A DNA stretch of 25,092 nt from CAJXZP01 sp049606935 (GCA_049606935.1 JBMYWA010000030.1:1-25092), one strand, 5' to 3'. Positions 18,201-25,092 are shown, numbered from the stretch's first letter. The notes: generated from the letters alone by a model not told the origin. Made by a program: numbers and translations.

Positions 18201-18738
18201 GAAAACTTTAGCAATTACAACCGCATCATTCACTTATGATGTAATACCAACATGTGACGGTATAGGGGTTGAGGTTCAGGAAAACAGCATTGGAGCTTCT
18301 AGTTATGAATGGTACATTAACGGTCAACTAGCTAGCACTGAAGAGAATCCAGTATTAATTTTCGACTACAATAATACCGCATTGGTTTCATTAGTCACCA
18401 CTTCACCAGATGGTTGTGTAGATACGGTTACTTCATCGGTTACAGGACCAAGTTTTGATAGTCTAGTAAACATTGAGGTTTCTAACGTGTTTACTCCAAA
18501 TGGTGATGGAATAAATGATTTCTTTGAAATAACTAGTAATGGTGATTTATCTGGCTGTATTGAACTTGTTATTTTTAATAGAAATGGTGCAGTAGTTCAT
18601 CAATCAACGGGTGGTATTCATACATGGAACGGCAGGTCTTCTACCGGAAAAGAATTCCCTGATGGTGTTTACTTTTATATCTACACCATTAATGGAAAAG
18701 AACATAAAGGAACGCTCACCTTGCTGCGTTCTTCGTAG
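15208..18738 (+). CDS. large secreted protein with Ig-like repeats and T9SS type B tail
   Basis: Surface or secreted protein of about 1,176 residues. A hydrophobic signal segment (KKFLFLIPFLIFSIQSLG) precedes the THLIGGNIGYEF start typical of gliding-motility-associated proteins. Residue numbers here count from the beginning of the open frame at 15169. After a ~500-residue N-terminal region come about six Ig/PKD-like repeats of roughly 80 residues, near 551, 632, 707, 788, 862 and 942, most with a Cys pair, a WSP motif and a TTYVV strand. The C-terminal ~85 residues (VFTPNGDGINDFF, then DGVYFYIY) form a CHU_C type B sorting domain for T9SS export. No ATG precedes the signal peptide. Candidates are TTG at 15208 (used here), TTG at 15169, or ATT at 15244. 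A role in adhesion is inferred. Confidence 0.88.
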   Translation: MKEKYSSTCYTNIKKFLFLIPFLIFSIQSLGTHLIGGNIGYEFVGPDPFNANNTIYKITLDAYMDCNSTNWGPGGGFPEAFINVGIYEGVLAPSTGIPYFADIDLTRIDSNEVDPNLPQICDPFNLLADVCVYLVRYEGNISLPTSTQGYWVVYDRCCRPPLIDNLTFSGTQSFAYTTWIPANSSGLVTNSSAQFTDTLLSYICRTDTSYISNNATDPDGDSLVYSLASPFIGVTGQGGTANPPVLQYFDALMNPYTIPPPIVNYAAGYSLTNLLGAGGFSSTDPNTGLTRFLTNVKGTYVASIEITEYRNGVIVGVTRRNMQLIADDCPNNNMPVQDVSNLDSTAINPLTYEVEAGLNICFDLEYNDLDGDPLEFVASSDIFNSTLTNPPATVTSPVTGLGSVTGTICWNTTCAQGSTVPYLVDVVVTDSNCPPLPLPQELYIKVLPFEGPSTIYGDTVICIDNNPSTFSADTLANVTYNWTVTGGTIATGNGTPTIGVIWNPGQTTGTLSVTSTNQNGCIDGPISRNVILSDVVSDAGSDQTTCEAIPVTIGGSPTSQNPNNTISWSPTTGLNDPSLPNPIASPTTTTTYVVSLTNARGCVGLDSVTVNVNNLIPSGANGDFFLCPGDTLDMMAVGNTFSWSPNVFISNTTIGNPKLYPPANQTYFLNYFDANGCEGNDTAIITVNSTVPTDAGLDMNVCDGDSFILGGSPTAPLGTTYLWSPATNMNNNQLANPSVLPTSTTTYVVLTSNDTCKGTDSVTVTLLPSPSLSMSADTFVCAGDTTQIFAFGTGSFTWNNGSTLSDSTINNPLAFPSISTYYSVTLTDGSLCEAVDSILVNYQSLPIADAGDTVEACKSLPTTLGGNPTGPPGSTYLWSPSNGLNFNGLANPLVTTNTDGVYFVEVTDTLGCKAYDSVIVEVFRATGNTDTAVCSNIEMQLSTGTINGNAPFTYNWAPPSAVSDPTSASPTITTGTVSNYSVTVTDANNCRDTLNFNLKTLAITTASFTYDVIPTCDGIGVEVQENSIGASSYEWYINGQLASTEENPVLIFDYNNTALVSLVTTSPDGCVDTVTSSVTGPSFDSLVNIEVSNVFTPNGDGINDFFEITSNGDLSGCIELVIFNRNGAVVHQSTGGIHTWNGRSSTGKEFPDGVYFYIYTINGKEHKGTLTLLRSS

Positions 18739-18951
18739 TTTTACATGACTCTTTGTTCTTGTTTATTCGTTTAATTTCATACAGGAAAAAGTTGTTCATT
18801 GGCTAGCATTTTTTACAATTTAAAATCGTGGTAAAGCCTTACCCCTATATAATAGTCTATTTTGGGTAAGGTTAGGTTTTAAGTTTTTTACAATTCCATA
18901 CATTACTTAATCATTGAGTAATTAGGATTATTATAGAATGCAGTTAAATCA
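18739..18951. other. intergenic region between convergent genes, with inverted repeats
   Basis: This gap separates the T9SS type B gene from the MOSC-HD gene. It holds an 8-bp inverted repeat, CCTTACCC (18837-18844) with GGGTAAGG (18864-18871), with a 19-base loop and T-rich sequence after it; this may be a weak terminator. A second imperfect palindrome, 9 bp with one wobble, lies at 18902-18922. I see no open frame with coding character. Confidence 0.35.
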
Positions 18952-20211
18952 CTACCTTTTACCATCCCATTCTTGATAAAACTCTTCCAAGAAACCTTCC
19001 ATATATTCATGGCGTTTTTGGGCCAGTTCCTTACCAAATTTAGTATTCATTCTATCCTTTAACAATAACAATTTTTCATAGAAATGGTTAATGGTAGGCC
19101 CCGTGGTTTTTTTATACGCTTCAAAATCATCATGATCTTCTACCCTGTGCTCTGGGTTATACATCTCCCGATTCTTATTCCCCCCATATGCAAAGGTTCG
19201 CGCAATACCAATTGCACCAATAGCATCCAACCTATCCGCATCTTGTACAATTTCTCCATCAATAGAGCTCATAGGAGTGTCAACTTTTGCTCCTTTGTAG
19301 GAAATTTCTTTAACCACATTTACAATTTTCGCAATATCCTCCTGCTGTACATGATTATTTTCTAGCCATTCCTTAACCATTTTTGGTCCAACCGTATGAT
19401 CACCATTATGAAATTTATGATCGCCCACATCATGAAGCAATGCGGCTAATTGAACAATAAATAAGTTACTTTCAGAATATTCTTTGGAGATTGTCATTGC
19501 TAAATCAGTAACTCTTTTAATATGCCACCAATCATGACCAGATCCTTCTCCCTCTAATAATTCTTTAACGTAAACCGTGGCATTGTCAATTACTTTTTGC
19601 TTACCGTTAGTAATTAATTGTTTCCTTTTTGCATTAAAAAGAGCTTCCTTATCTGCTGGGGTAAATTGATTCATTTTATACCTATACCGTTGCAAAATAG
19701 TTTCTACTCCACCACCCGTTACTACGGGCTTTAGCACATCACCCGCTTTTACCACTCCTTCTTTTAAAACCTGAACATAAACTCCTGGATGCGGTGCATC
19801 AGCAAAAACTTTTACAGCCTGATTTGATTCAAAACGATAATTGAGTTTTGAACATGGTTGTCTGGGTTCGTTAATCATTATCTCCGCTTCTCCTACCTGG
19901 TAAACCGATCCAATAATAAGTTTAGACTCATCCAATTCATCTATGGTTAAATTTTCGCCAAACATTCCAAAGCTCCAATCCAAATTAGGAAATTTTTCTT
20001 GAAATAAATGGTAATTGTTAAACCCAAACAAATAGCAAGCTTTATCCTTTCCTCCATGGTAACGGGTATCAATCACGGCATCATTTTTTACTCCAGTTCT
20101 GGTTAAATAAACACCTTCTGAAAAGCCCACTTTAAACATGCCTGTTTGAACCGTTTCTTTACCCAAAACAATAGTTTTGGGTTGTGCAATATTTGTAGAA
20201 ATTACCTTCAT
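18952..20211 (-). CDS. MOSC domain fused to HD phosphohydrolase domain
   Basis: Single protein of 419 residues joining two enzymes normally found separately. Residues 1 to ~165 are a YiiM-like MOSC domain: HGGKDKA at 52-58, FGENLTIDEL near 84-93, and EPRQPCSKL with the conserved Cys120. A helical linker spans about 166-210. Residues ~211-415 are an HD domain of the YpgQ/YedJ type: GHDWWH at 225-230, LLHD with His260-Asp261, and QDADRLDA near 323-330. MOSC proteins carry molybdenum cofactor sulfur chemistry, and YiiM protects E. coli from N-hydroxylated bases. YpgQ hydrolyses dNTPs. A combined nucleotide clean-up role is inference. The start at 20211 is supported by a TACATTTG box just upstream that excludes an ATG at 20244. 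It is divergent from msrA. Confidence 0.88.
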   Translation of the reverse strand: MKVISTNIAQPKTIVLGKETVQTGMFKVGFSEGVYLTRTGVKNDAVIDTRYHGGKDKACYLFGFNNYHLFQEKFPNLDWSFGMFGENLTIDELDESKLIIGSVYQVGEAEIMINEPRQPCSKLNYRFESNQAVKVFADAPHPGVYVQVLKEGVVKAGDVLKPVVTGGGVETILQRYRYKMNQFTPADKEALFNAKRKQLITNGKQKVIDNATVYVKELLEGEGSGHDWWHIKRVTDLAMTISKEYSESNLFIVQLAALLHDVGDHKFHNGDHTVGPKMVKEWLENNHVQQEDIAKIVNVVKEISYKGAKVDTPMSSIDGEIVQDADRLDAIGAIGIARTFAYGGNKNREMYNPEHRVEDHDDFEAYKKTTGPTINHFYEKLLLLKDRMNTKFGKELAQKRHEYMEGFLEEFYQEWDGKR

Positions 20212-20228
20212 AAAAATTGATTTAACTA

Positions 20229-20264
20229 CAAATGTAACTCGCATTAGAATATTGAAAAACCAAA
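20229..20264 (-). promoter_or_regulatory. candidate promoter of the MOSC-HD gene
   Basis: The minus strand reads TACATTTG at 20236-20229, with TTTTG about 24 bases upstream (20261-20264). The box lies 18 bases before the ATG at 20211 and so fixes that start. Confidence 0.5.
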
Positions 20265-20302
20265 ACTGTAAATTACATGACCAATTTATGAATTACAGAA
20301 AG

Positions 20303-20310
20303 TACCTTTG
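20303..20310 (+). promoter_or_regulatory. candidate -7 box of msrA
   Basis: TACCTTTG matches the Bacteroidota -7 box and lies 19 bases before the msrA ATG. No clear -33 TTG is seen at the normal distance. Confidence 0.45.
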
Positions 20311-20329
20311 ATAATCAAATAAACGACTC

Positions 20330-20878
20330 ATGATAAACGAATCAAAAATTGAAACGGCTATTTTAGGGGCTGGGTGCTTTTGGTGTATCGAAACCATTTT
20401 TCAGCAACTTAATGGAGTTATTAGTGTTAAGTCTGGTTATTCTGGGGGATTCATAAAAAACCCTAGTTACAAAGAGGTATGTAATGGAACAACTGGACAT
20501 GCAGAAGTAGCTAAAATTGAATTTGATTCTAAAATCATTTCATTTACCGAAATTTTAGAAGTGTTTTTTAAGGTACATGATCCAACCACGTTAAACCGAC
20601 AAGGTGGAGATGTAGGCACCCAATACCGTTCAGCTATTTTTTATACCTCTGAGGAGCAAAAAATAACGGCTACCCAGTTAAAAGATAAACTTACAACAGC
20701 CGGAATTTATGCAAACCCAATAGTTACCGAGATTACTGAATTTGATGTTTTCTACCCTGCTGAAGATTACCATAATGATTACTTTAACCAACACGGTGAC
20801 GAGGGTTATTGCCGCCTAGTTATTCAACCTAAAGTGGATAAATTTAAAAAAGTATTTGAGGAAAAACTCAAAAAATAA
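20330..20878 (+). CDS. msrA: peptide-methionine (S)-S-oxide reductase MsrA
   Basis: Cytoplasmic repair enzyme of 182 residues that reduces methionine-S-sulfoxide in proteins, using thioredoxin. The active-site motif GAGCFWCIE places the catalytic Cys at residue 16. Other conserved stretches are GYSGGFIKNPSYKEVC, HAEVAKIEFD, FFKVHDPTTLNRQGGDVGTQYRS and the EDYHNDYF region. A Cys in the GYCRLVI segment near the C terminus may be a resolving residue. It stands alone on its strand, ends at a strong bidirectional hairpin, and diverges from the MOSC-HD gene across 118 bases. No msrB gene is in the window. Confidence 0.97.
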   Translation: MINESKIETAILGAGCFWCIETIFQQLNGVISVKSGYSGGFIKNPSYKEVCNGTTGHAEVAKIEFDSKIISFTEILEVFFKVHDPTTLNRQGGDVGTQYRSAIFYTSEEQKITATQLKDKLTTAGIYANPIVTEITEFDVFYPAEDYHNDYFNQHGDEGYCRLVIQPKVDKFKKVFEEKLKK

Positions 20879-20883
20879 AGCAC

Positions 20884-20920
20884 AAAAAAACGGCTTCACT
20901 ACATAATGAAGCCGTTTCCT
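20884..20920. terminator. bidirectional intrinsic terminator, msrA / endonuclease gene
   Basis: An 11-bp perfect stem (20888-20898 with 20907-20917) closes an 8-base loop. On the minus strand it is followed by seven T, on the plus strand by TTTCCTTT. It separates two convergent genes and suits both, with the stronger signal for the endonuclease transcript. Confidence 0.9.
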
Positions 20921-20934
20921 TTAATTTTATATTA

Positions 20935-22539
20935 CTATTCTACCACCACAGAAGAACGAACTACCTCATCATTATTAGAAACCTCAATGATATATAACCC
21001 TTTGGCAAAATTATTTAGTTCAATATCATTCGAACCATTTTCTATGTTCCTAGACATTAATTTTTCACCTCTAAGTCCGTAAACATTTACCACATAGTTG
21101 GAGTGTCCTTCCCAAGAAATAGATACTTGACCTTGAGTTGGGTTTGGAAATACCTTTAACGAATTGTTTTTAGCCAATTCAACAGAAGACAATGAATTCC
21201 AATCGCCTAATAAAGTCACATCAACCGTGCCCATTCCTGGAACATCTGTATCAAAACTCAAAGTTTCCATTACATTAGAAGCAATAGTTGGTGTTACTCG
21301 AATTCTAACTTCATAGCCTTCACCAGGTAAAAGTGCTCTATCACTTTCAGCCACTTCAAAATCAAAATTTGTAGTTTCTGAAATTCTAAAATCTGTTATA
21401 GTAACTGTTTCATTTCCAGCATTCATCAAACTTACGGTATATAAAGTACTATCCACTTCTCCTATCATATCCACGGTATCTCTAGATACATAAAGAGCCT
21501 TATTCGTTGGGGCTACTGAATTTCCAGAAATGGATGCAATTCGCTTAATAAATTGCGGATAATCAACAAACGGGTTTCTGTTATTTTGAAAAGCGTATAT
21601 GTCGTTGTTACGTTGAATATCCCATGCAGATGGAGGATACATATCCATCCAATTTCTTAAGGTAGATTCTTGACCTTGTACATGATTAGAATAGTCTTGG
21701 TATCTTAAAACAAAATAAAACAAAGCTCTAGCTACCGTGCCTTTATGTACATCTCTTGGTTCAAATACGGTTTGAGATCCGTTACTTCCTTTTTTAGAAC
21801 CTCCTTGAGACCAACTTGGGTTTCCTGTTACAACTCCAAATTCATAGTTACCTCTTTGACTATTAGACGACACATCTGTTGGATACAAATGATGAATATC
21901 ACTTCTCATTGGTAGGTTCTGACTAAAGAATCCCTGAGGAAATGTATGTTCACAATTAAAGCTATTGGCATTCGCACCGGGTCTATCATTAAATGTGGCT
22001 ACTCTTCCGGTATATACACATTCAACATCACCGTTTACGTTATCAATATTTCCATACATTTCATCTCTAGCAGCACTGTATGAATGAGAATTATAACCTT
22101 GTCCGGTTATAGATTTCAGACTTGCTTTCAAATCTTCTTCTCTTTTATTGTAACTACCCGCATAATAGGTGTTAGCGAAATGGCCTTCCCCATTTAATTC
22201 TATTAAATAATCCCCTCTAAAATCTGTGCGAATTACCGCTTGCAGTTGGTGCAATATATTTTGCTCTGGTTCAAAATAAACCCAAATATCATGGTCATTT
22301 CCAGGAGTCATTGTAAATACCGAATCTTTTACATAAAAGGGTTCTGTACCATAAACCGAAAACATATCAATACCAATAACCGATATATTGTATCCTGAGG
22401 TATTGGTTAGAGTTAATTTCAAGCTATCTTGATTTAGATAATTAACATTTGGAAAGTTCAAAGTTTTTGTGGAAATATCAAATGGTTGCGAAAACGCAAA
22501 AATTGGTAATAAAAATAAAAGCGTAAAAATTCTTCTCAT
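20935..22539 (-). CDS. secreted endonuclease I with T9SS type A tail
   Basis: Predicted extracellular nuclease of 534 residues. The signal peptide ends IFAFSQ near residue 18. Residues ~20-120 form an Ig-like domain (LTLTNTSGYNISV), followed by an endonuclease I (EndA/NucM) domain at about 125-345: NCEHTFPQ at 195-202, DIHHLYPTD at 214-222 and NSQRGNYEFG at 226-235, matching the His-Asn-type metal site of this family. A second Ig-like domain follows (SLMNAGNETVTI). Residues 461-534 are a type A T9SS sorting domain opening with VFPNPTQG. It probably degrades DNA outside the cell, for nutrition or biofilm turnover. The ATG at 22539 is preferred to an upstream TTG, since the -7 box lies between 22557 and 22565. 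Confidence 0.93.
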   Translation of the reverse strand: MRRIFTLLFLLPIFAFSQPFDISTKTLNFPNVNYLNQDSLKLTLTNTSGYNISVIGIDMFSVYGTEPFYVKDSVFTMTPGNDHDIWVYFEPEQNILHQLQAVIRTDFRGDYLIELNGEGHFANTYYAGSYNKREEDLKASLKSITGQGYNSHSYSAARDEMYGNIDNVNGDVECVYTGRVATFNDRPGANANSFNCEHTFPQGFFSQNLPMRSDIHHLYPTDVSSNSQRGNYEFGVVTGNPSWSQGGSKKGSNGSQTVFEPRDVHKGTVARALFYFVLRYQDYSNHVQGQESTLRNWMDMYPPSAWDIQRNNDIYAFQNNRNPFVDYPQFIKRIASISGNSVAPTNKALYVSRDTVDMIGEVDSTLYTVSLMNAGNETVTITDFRISETTNFDFEVAESDRALLPGEGYEVRIRVTPTIASNVMETLSFDTDVPGMGTVDVTLLGDWNSLSSVELAKNNSLKVFPNPTQGQVSISWEGHSNYVVNVYGLRGEKLMSRNIENGSNDIELNNFAKGLYIIEVSNNDEVVRSSVVVE

Positions 22540-22556
22540 GGTATAAATATTAGCCT

Positions 22557-22565
22557 GCAAAATTA
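22557..22565 (-). promoter_or_regulatory. candidate -7 box of the secreted endonuclease gene
   Basis: The minus strand reads TAATTTTGC, matching TAnnTTTG followed by C, 18 bases before the ATG at 22539. A clear -33 TTTG at the normal distance is not seen. Confidence 0.45.
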
Positions 22566-22583
22566 AGTTAATTAGGCATTTGG

Positions 22584-22613
22584 TTTGTCATGTTTCCCTA
22601 TCTCATAAATTTG
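22584..22613 (+). promoter_or_regulatory. candidate promoter of the ABC-F gene
   Basis: TTTG at 22584-22587 and TAAATTTG at 22606-22613 are separated by 18 bases. It is one of the best promoter matches in the window and lies 34 bases before the GTG start. Confidence 0.65.
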
Positions 22614-22647
22614 CAAATTGATAATTTCATAATTAACAGTTTTCGCA

Positions 22648-24591
22648 GTGATAGGAATAAACGGCATTTCAGTATCCTTTTCAGGAATAGATTTATTTAA
22701 AGACATTTCATTTCTTGTAAATTCAAGAGACCGCATTGGTTTAGTGGGTAAAAATGGAGCTGGTAAATCTACCTTGATGAAAGTTATTATGGGTCGTCAA
22801 AAAGTAGATTCTGGTTCGGTAACCATTTCTTCTGATGAAAGTTTAGGATACCTAGCCCAGGAACTTATGTTTCAATCAGAAAAAACTGTTCTTGAAGAAG
22901 CATTAAGTGCATTTGAAGAGTCAAATAAACTTAAAGCTGAAATTGACGATATTAACCATCAATTAGAAACCCGAACCGATTACGAAAGCGATGCGTATCA
23001 TACCTTAATACATGACCTCACGCTTAAACATGAACGTTTAGATATCATTGATCAAGGCAACCCAGAAAGCAAAGCAGAGAAAATTTTAATAGGCCTTGGA
23101 TTTACCCGAGAAAAACTGAATATGAAAATGACTCAGTTTAGTATGGGGTGGCAAATGAGAGTAGAATTGGCCAAGCTTTTATTAATTCAACCTACTCTTT
23201 TGTTACTGGATGAGCCAACCAATCACCTAGATATTGAAGCCATTATTTGGTTAGAAGATTATTTGTCTACCTATCAGGGAGCCATCATGATGATTTCTCA
23301 CGATAAAATGTTTCTAGATAATGTTACCAATAGAACTATTGAAATTGTAATGGGCAAAACCTTTGATTATAAGGTTCCATATACTAAGTATCTTACATTA
23401 AGAGAAGAACGTGTTGAACAACAGCTTCGCGCTCAAAAAAACCAACAAGATTACATTAAACAACAAGAGCGATTTATTGAGCGTTTTAAAGCCAAAGCAA
23501 CCAAAGCTAAAGCAGCTCAATCTAAACAAAAACAACTAGATAAGGTAGAGCGTATTGAAATTGATATTGTAGACAGCAGCAGTATTCAATTTAAATTTCC
23601 AGATGCAAAACGTGCGGGACAAGTAGTTCTTAAAGCAGAGTCGGTAGCTAAAGCCTATGGTCCAAATCAAATTTTTACGGATGTAAATCTAGAGGTTAAC
23701 CGAGGCGAGAAGGTAGCTTTAGTAGGACAAAACGGAATGGGTAAATCTACTTTTTTGAAACTTTTTTGTGAAGATGAAAGATACGAAGGCTCCATTACCT
23801 TAGGTCATAATGTGGAAATGAATTATTACGCCCAGGTTCAAGAAAATACTCTGGATACTAATATTACAGTTTACCAAACCATTGAAAACATTGCCACCAA
23901 CGAATGGACTAACCCTGCTAGAATGAGAGGCCTTTTAGGAACCTTTTTGTTTAAGGAAGACGACATGGACAAAAAGGTGAAAGTGCTATCCGGGGGTGAA
24001 AAATCAAGGTTAGCATTGGCAAAAATGTTATTGGTTTCTAGAAACCTTTTGGTTATGGATGAACCTACAAATCACCTAGATATTGCATCAAAAGAAATGC
24101 TTAAACTGGCACTATCTGAGTATAACGGCACCTTAGTTGTGGTTTCACATGATAGAGACTTTTTAGATGGGTTAACCGATAAAACATTTGAATTTATTGA
24201 TGGTAAAGTACAAGAACATCTTGGTCCTATCAACGATTTCTTACAAAAACACCAATCTAATAATTTCAGAGAATTTGAAACTACCGGAAAGCAAAGTAGT
24301 TTGAAAGCTCCAACCTCGGAAAGCAAAAAAGAATCTAACGGAAAGAACGATTATCAAGAAAAGAAAGAGTTAGAAAAGAAAAAGCGCAAACTAACCAAAG
24401 ATATTCAACGCTTTGAAAAGAAAATAGACACGTTAGAATCAGAAATTTCAGACATTGAGAAACAACTCTCCGAGACGGCTGATACCAACCCGCAAGAATT
24501 GTATTCCAAACATGCCGAAAAAAGCAAAGAATTGGAAGATATAATGGCGGCTTGGGAAAAAGCCGAGTTAAACTTGGAAGAACTAAAATAA
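22648..24591 (+). CDS. ABC-F family ATPase (Uup/EttA-like)
   Basis: Cytoplasmic protein of 647 residues with two ATP-binding domains and no membrane segments. ABC-F proteins act on ribosomes, for example in translation control or antibiotic protection. Walker A sites are GKNGAGKST at 34-42 and GQNGMGKST at 360-368. The signatures are FSMGWQMR in the first half and LSGGEKSR in the second, and both Walker B stretches read LDEPTNHLDI or MDEPTNHLDI with the catalytic Glu. The basic inter-domain linker (about 260-310, rich in Lys, Gln and Ala) and a C-terminal coiled coil (about 565-647, rich in Lys and Glu) are like Uup. The start is GTG, 34 bases after a strong promoter. No resistance context is visible, so a housekeeping role is more likely. 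Confidence 0.94.
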   Translation: MIGINGISVSFSGIDLFKDISFLVNSRDRIGLVGKNGAGKSTLMKVIMGRQKVDSGSVTISSDESLGYLAQELMFQSEKTVLEEALSAFEESNKLKAEIDDINHQLETRTDYESDAYHTLIHDLTLKHERLDIIDQGNPESKAEKILIGLGFTREKLNMKMTQFSMGWQMRVELAKLLLIQPTLLLLDEPTNHLDIEAIIWLEDYLSTYQGAIMMISHDKMFLDNVTNRTIEIVMGKTFDYKVPYTKYLTLREERVEQQLRAQKNQQDYIKQQERFIERFKAKATKAKAAQSKQKQLDKVERIEIDIVDSSSIQFKFPDAKRAGQVVLKAESVAKAYGPNQIFTDVNLEVNRGEKVALVGQNGMGKSTFLKLFCEDERYEGSITLGHNVEMNYYAQVQENTLDTNITVYQTIENIATNEWTNPARMRGLLGTFLFKEDDMDKKVKVLSGGEKSRLALAKMLLVSRNLLVMDEPTNHLDIASKEMLKLALSEYNGTLVVVSHDRDFLDGLTDKTFEFIDGKVQEHLGPINDFLQKHQSNNFREFETTGKQSSLKAPTSESKKESNGKNDYQEKKELEKKKRKLTKDIQRFEKKIDTLESEISDIEKQLSETADTNPQELYSKHAEKSKELEDIMAAWEKAELNLEELK

Positions 24592-24604
24592 GGGGTATCC
24601 CCTA

Positions 24605-24635
24605 TTGTTCACACTAGAATCCCCATTTAAATTTG
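24605..24635 (+). promoter_or_regulatory. candidate promoter inside the intergenic region after the ABC-F gene
   Basis: TTG at 24605-24607 and TAAATTTG at 24628-24635 are 20 bases apart. No coding start follows before the terminator at 24691, so this may drive a small RNA. Confidence 0.4.
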
Positions 24636-24640
24636 TATCA

Positions 24641-24727
24641 AATAATGATCTCAATATTGTAAAGGGGGGAGCCTTTACAATTCTTACCCCAAAAACCGTT
24701 TTGCCCTAATCAAAACGGTTTTTTTTA
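24641..24727 (+). ncRNA. candidate small structured RNA
   Basis: From the predicted start near 24641 the transcript would be about 85 bases. It contains a 10-bp hairpin (24656-24665 with 24672-24681) whose loop GGGGAG could pair with CCCC at 24687-24690, and it ends in the strong terminator hairpin. I do not recognise the family. It may also be only an elaborate 3' end of the ABC-F transcript. Confidence 0.35.
24691..24727 (+). terminator. intrinsic terminator after the ABC-F gene
   Basis: A 13-bp perfect stem (24691-24703 with 24711-24723) closes a 7-base loop and continues into a run of T to 24726. Confidence 0.93.
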
Positions 24728-24741
24728 TGCCCTACAAAACC

Positions 24742-24749
24742 TACCTTTG
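24742..24749 (+). promoter_or_regulatory. candidate -7 box of the last gene
   Basis: TACCTTTG lies 16 bases before the ATG at 24766 and just after the terminator, as expected for an independent transcription unit. A -33 TTTG is not evident. Confidence 0.45.
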
Positions 24750-24765
24750 AGAAAACATTTTTTCC

Positions 24766-25092
24766 ATGAAACCATTCGTATTTCTGCTTTCTATTCTTTT
24801 GAGCCTTTCGGGAACAGCCCAAATCACCATTGACAAAGATGATCTTCCTCAACCGGGGCAAAATTACCTAAGGTCAAATGGAACAAGCAGCTCAATGGAT
24901 GTTCAAATTACTGGACCTAATTCCATTTGGGATTATAGCGATTTGGAACGAACTAGTAGGGATACACTAATTTATAACACCGTTAATGAAACACCCATAT
25001 TTTATCAATTTCAATTTAACAACCCAATTTCACCGGCCTACGTGGCTACAGAGGCGCTCATGATTGAAGATATTGATTTGGGGGGATTTGTA
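24766..25092 (+). CDS. secreted protein, N-terminal part only
   Basis: The frame is open for 109 codons to the window edge, so the gene is cut. It begins with a clear signal peptide (MKPFVFLLSILLSLSGTAQ), and the mature part opens ITIDKDDLPQPGQNYLRS and later has SIWDYSDLERT. Proteins with this kind of opening in Bacteroidota are often secreted by T9SS, but the C-terminal sorting domain is outside the window and cannot be checked. No enzymatic domain is recognised. It follows a terminator and its own -7 box. Confidence 0.75.
   Translation, partial: MKPFVFLLSILLSLSGTAQITIDKDDLPQPGQNYLRSNGTSSSMDVQITGPNSIWDYSDLERTSRDTLIYNTVNETPIFYQFQFNNPISPAYVATEALMIEDIDLGGFV

Noticed and set aside
20212..20244. 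Earlier ATG at 20244 for the MOSC-HD gene
   Set aside because: It lies upstream of the best -7 box (20229-20236), so it would not be on the transcript.
1..25092. Mobile element, CRISPR array, prophage or defence island
   Set aside because: I saw no transposase, integrase, regularly spaced short repeats, tRNA-linked att duplication or cluster of known defence genes; composition looks uniform by eye.

Overview
The window looks like a chromosomal segment of a Bacteroidota bacterium, most likely from the order Flavobacteriales. The evidence is low-GC DNA, three T9SS-type secreted proteins (two with type A-like sorting tails, one with a type B gliding-motility tail), a long NusB of the Bacteroidota kind, a DcaP-like porin, and repeated -7 boxes of the Bacteroidota form TAnnTTTG. 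I see no tRNA, rRNA, CRISPR array, insertion sequence, integrase or phage gene. Most of the region is core genome, not a mobile island.

Layout. 34-2453 (+): a YigZ/IMPACT protein overlapping a secreted zinc metalloprotease. 2559-2963 (-): an acyl-CoA thioesterase, separated by a 386-base AT-rich leader from dnaA (3350-4780, +), which ends in a perfect bidirectional hairpin. 4872-8242 (-): a likely operon of membrane-anchored serine hydrolase, PhnP-like metallohydrolase and DcaP-like porin. 8340-11808 (-): the compact operon nusB, DUF1573 lipoprotein, yajC, ybbR-like, coaE, with TAATG stop/start overlaps at the yajC-ybbR and ybbR-coaE junctions. 11952-15059 (+): a half-size ABC exporter and a monofunctional proline dehydrogenase, each with its own candidate promoter. 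15208-18738 (+): a large secreted protein with about six Ig/PKD-like repeats and a type B tail. 18952-20211 (-): a MOSC-HD fusion, divergent from msrA (20330-20878, +). 20935-22539 (-): a secreted endonuclease I, divergent from an ABC-F ATPase (22648-24591, +). After that come a candidate small RNA with its own promoter and a strong terminator, and the first 109 codons of a secreted protein running off the window.

Most gene functions are independent housekeeping: replication initiation, transcription antitermination, CoA synthesis, Sec accessory function, translation support and proline catabolism. The most unusual points are: (1) one polypeptide joining a YiiM-like MOSC domain to an HD phosphohydrolase, next to msrA, which suggests a damage or nucleotide-pool clean-up enzyme; (2) a possible ~85-nt structured RNA between the ABC-F gene and the last gene; (3) an ABC exporter with Asp in place of the catalytic Glu and no partner half beside it; and (4) a large T9SS protein with no ATG ahead of its signal peptide. 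I found no convincing new multi-gene defence or biosynthetic system.
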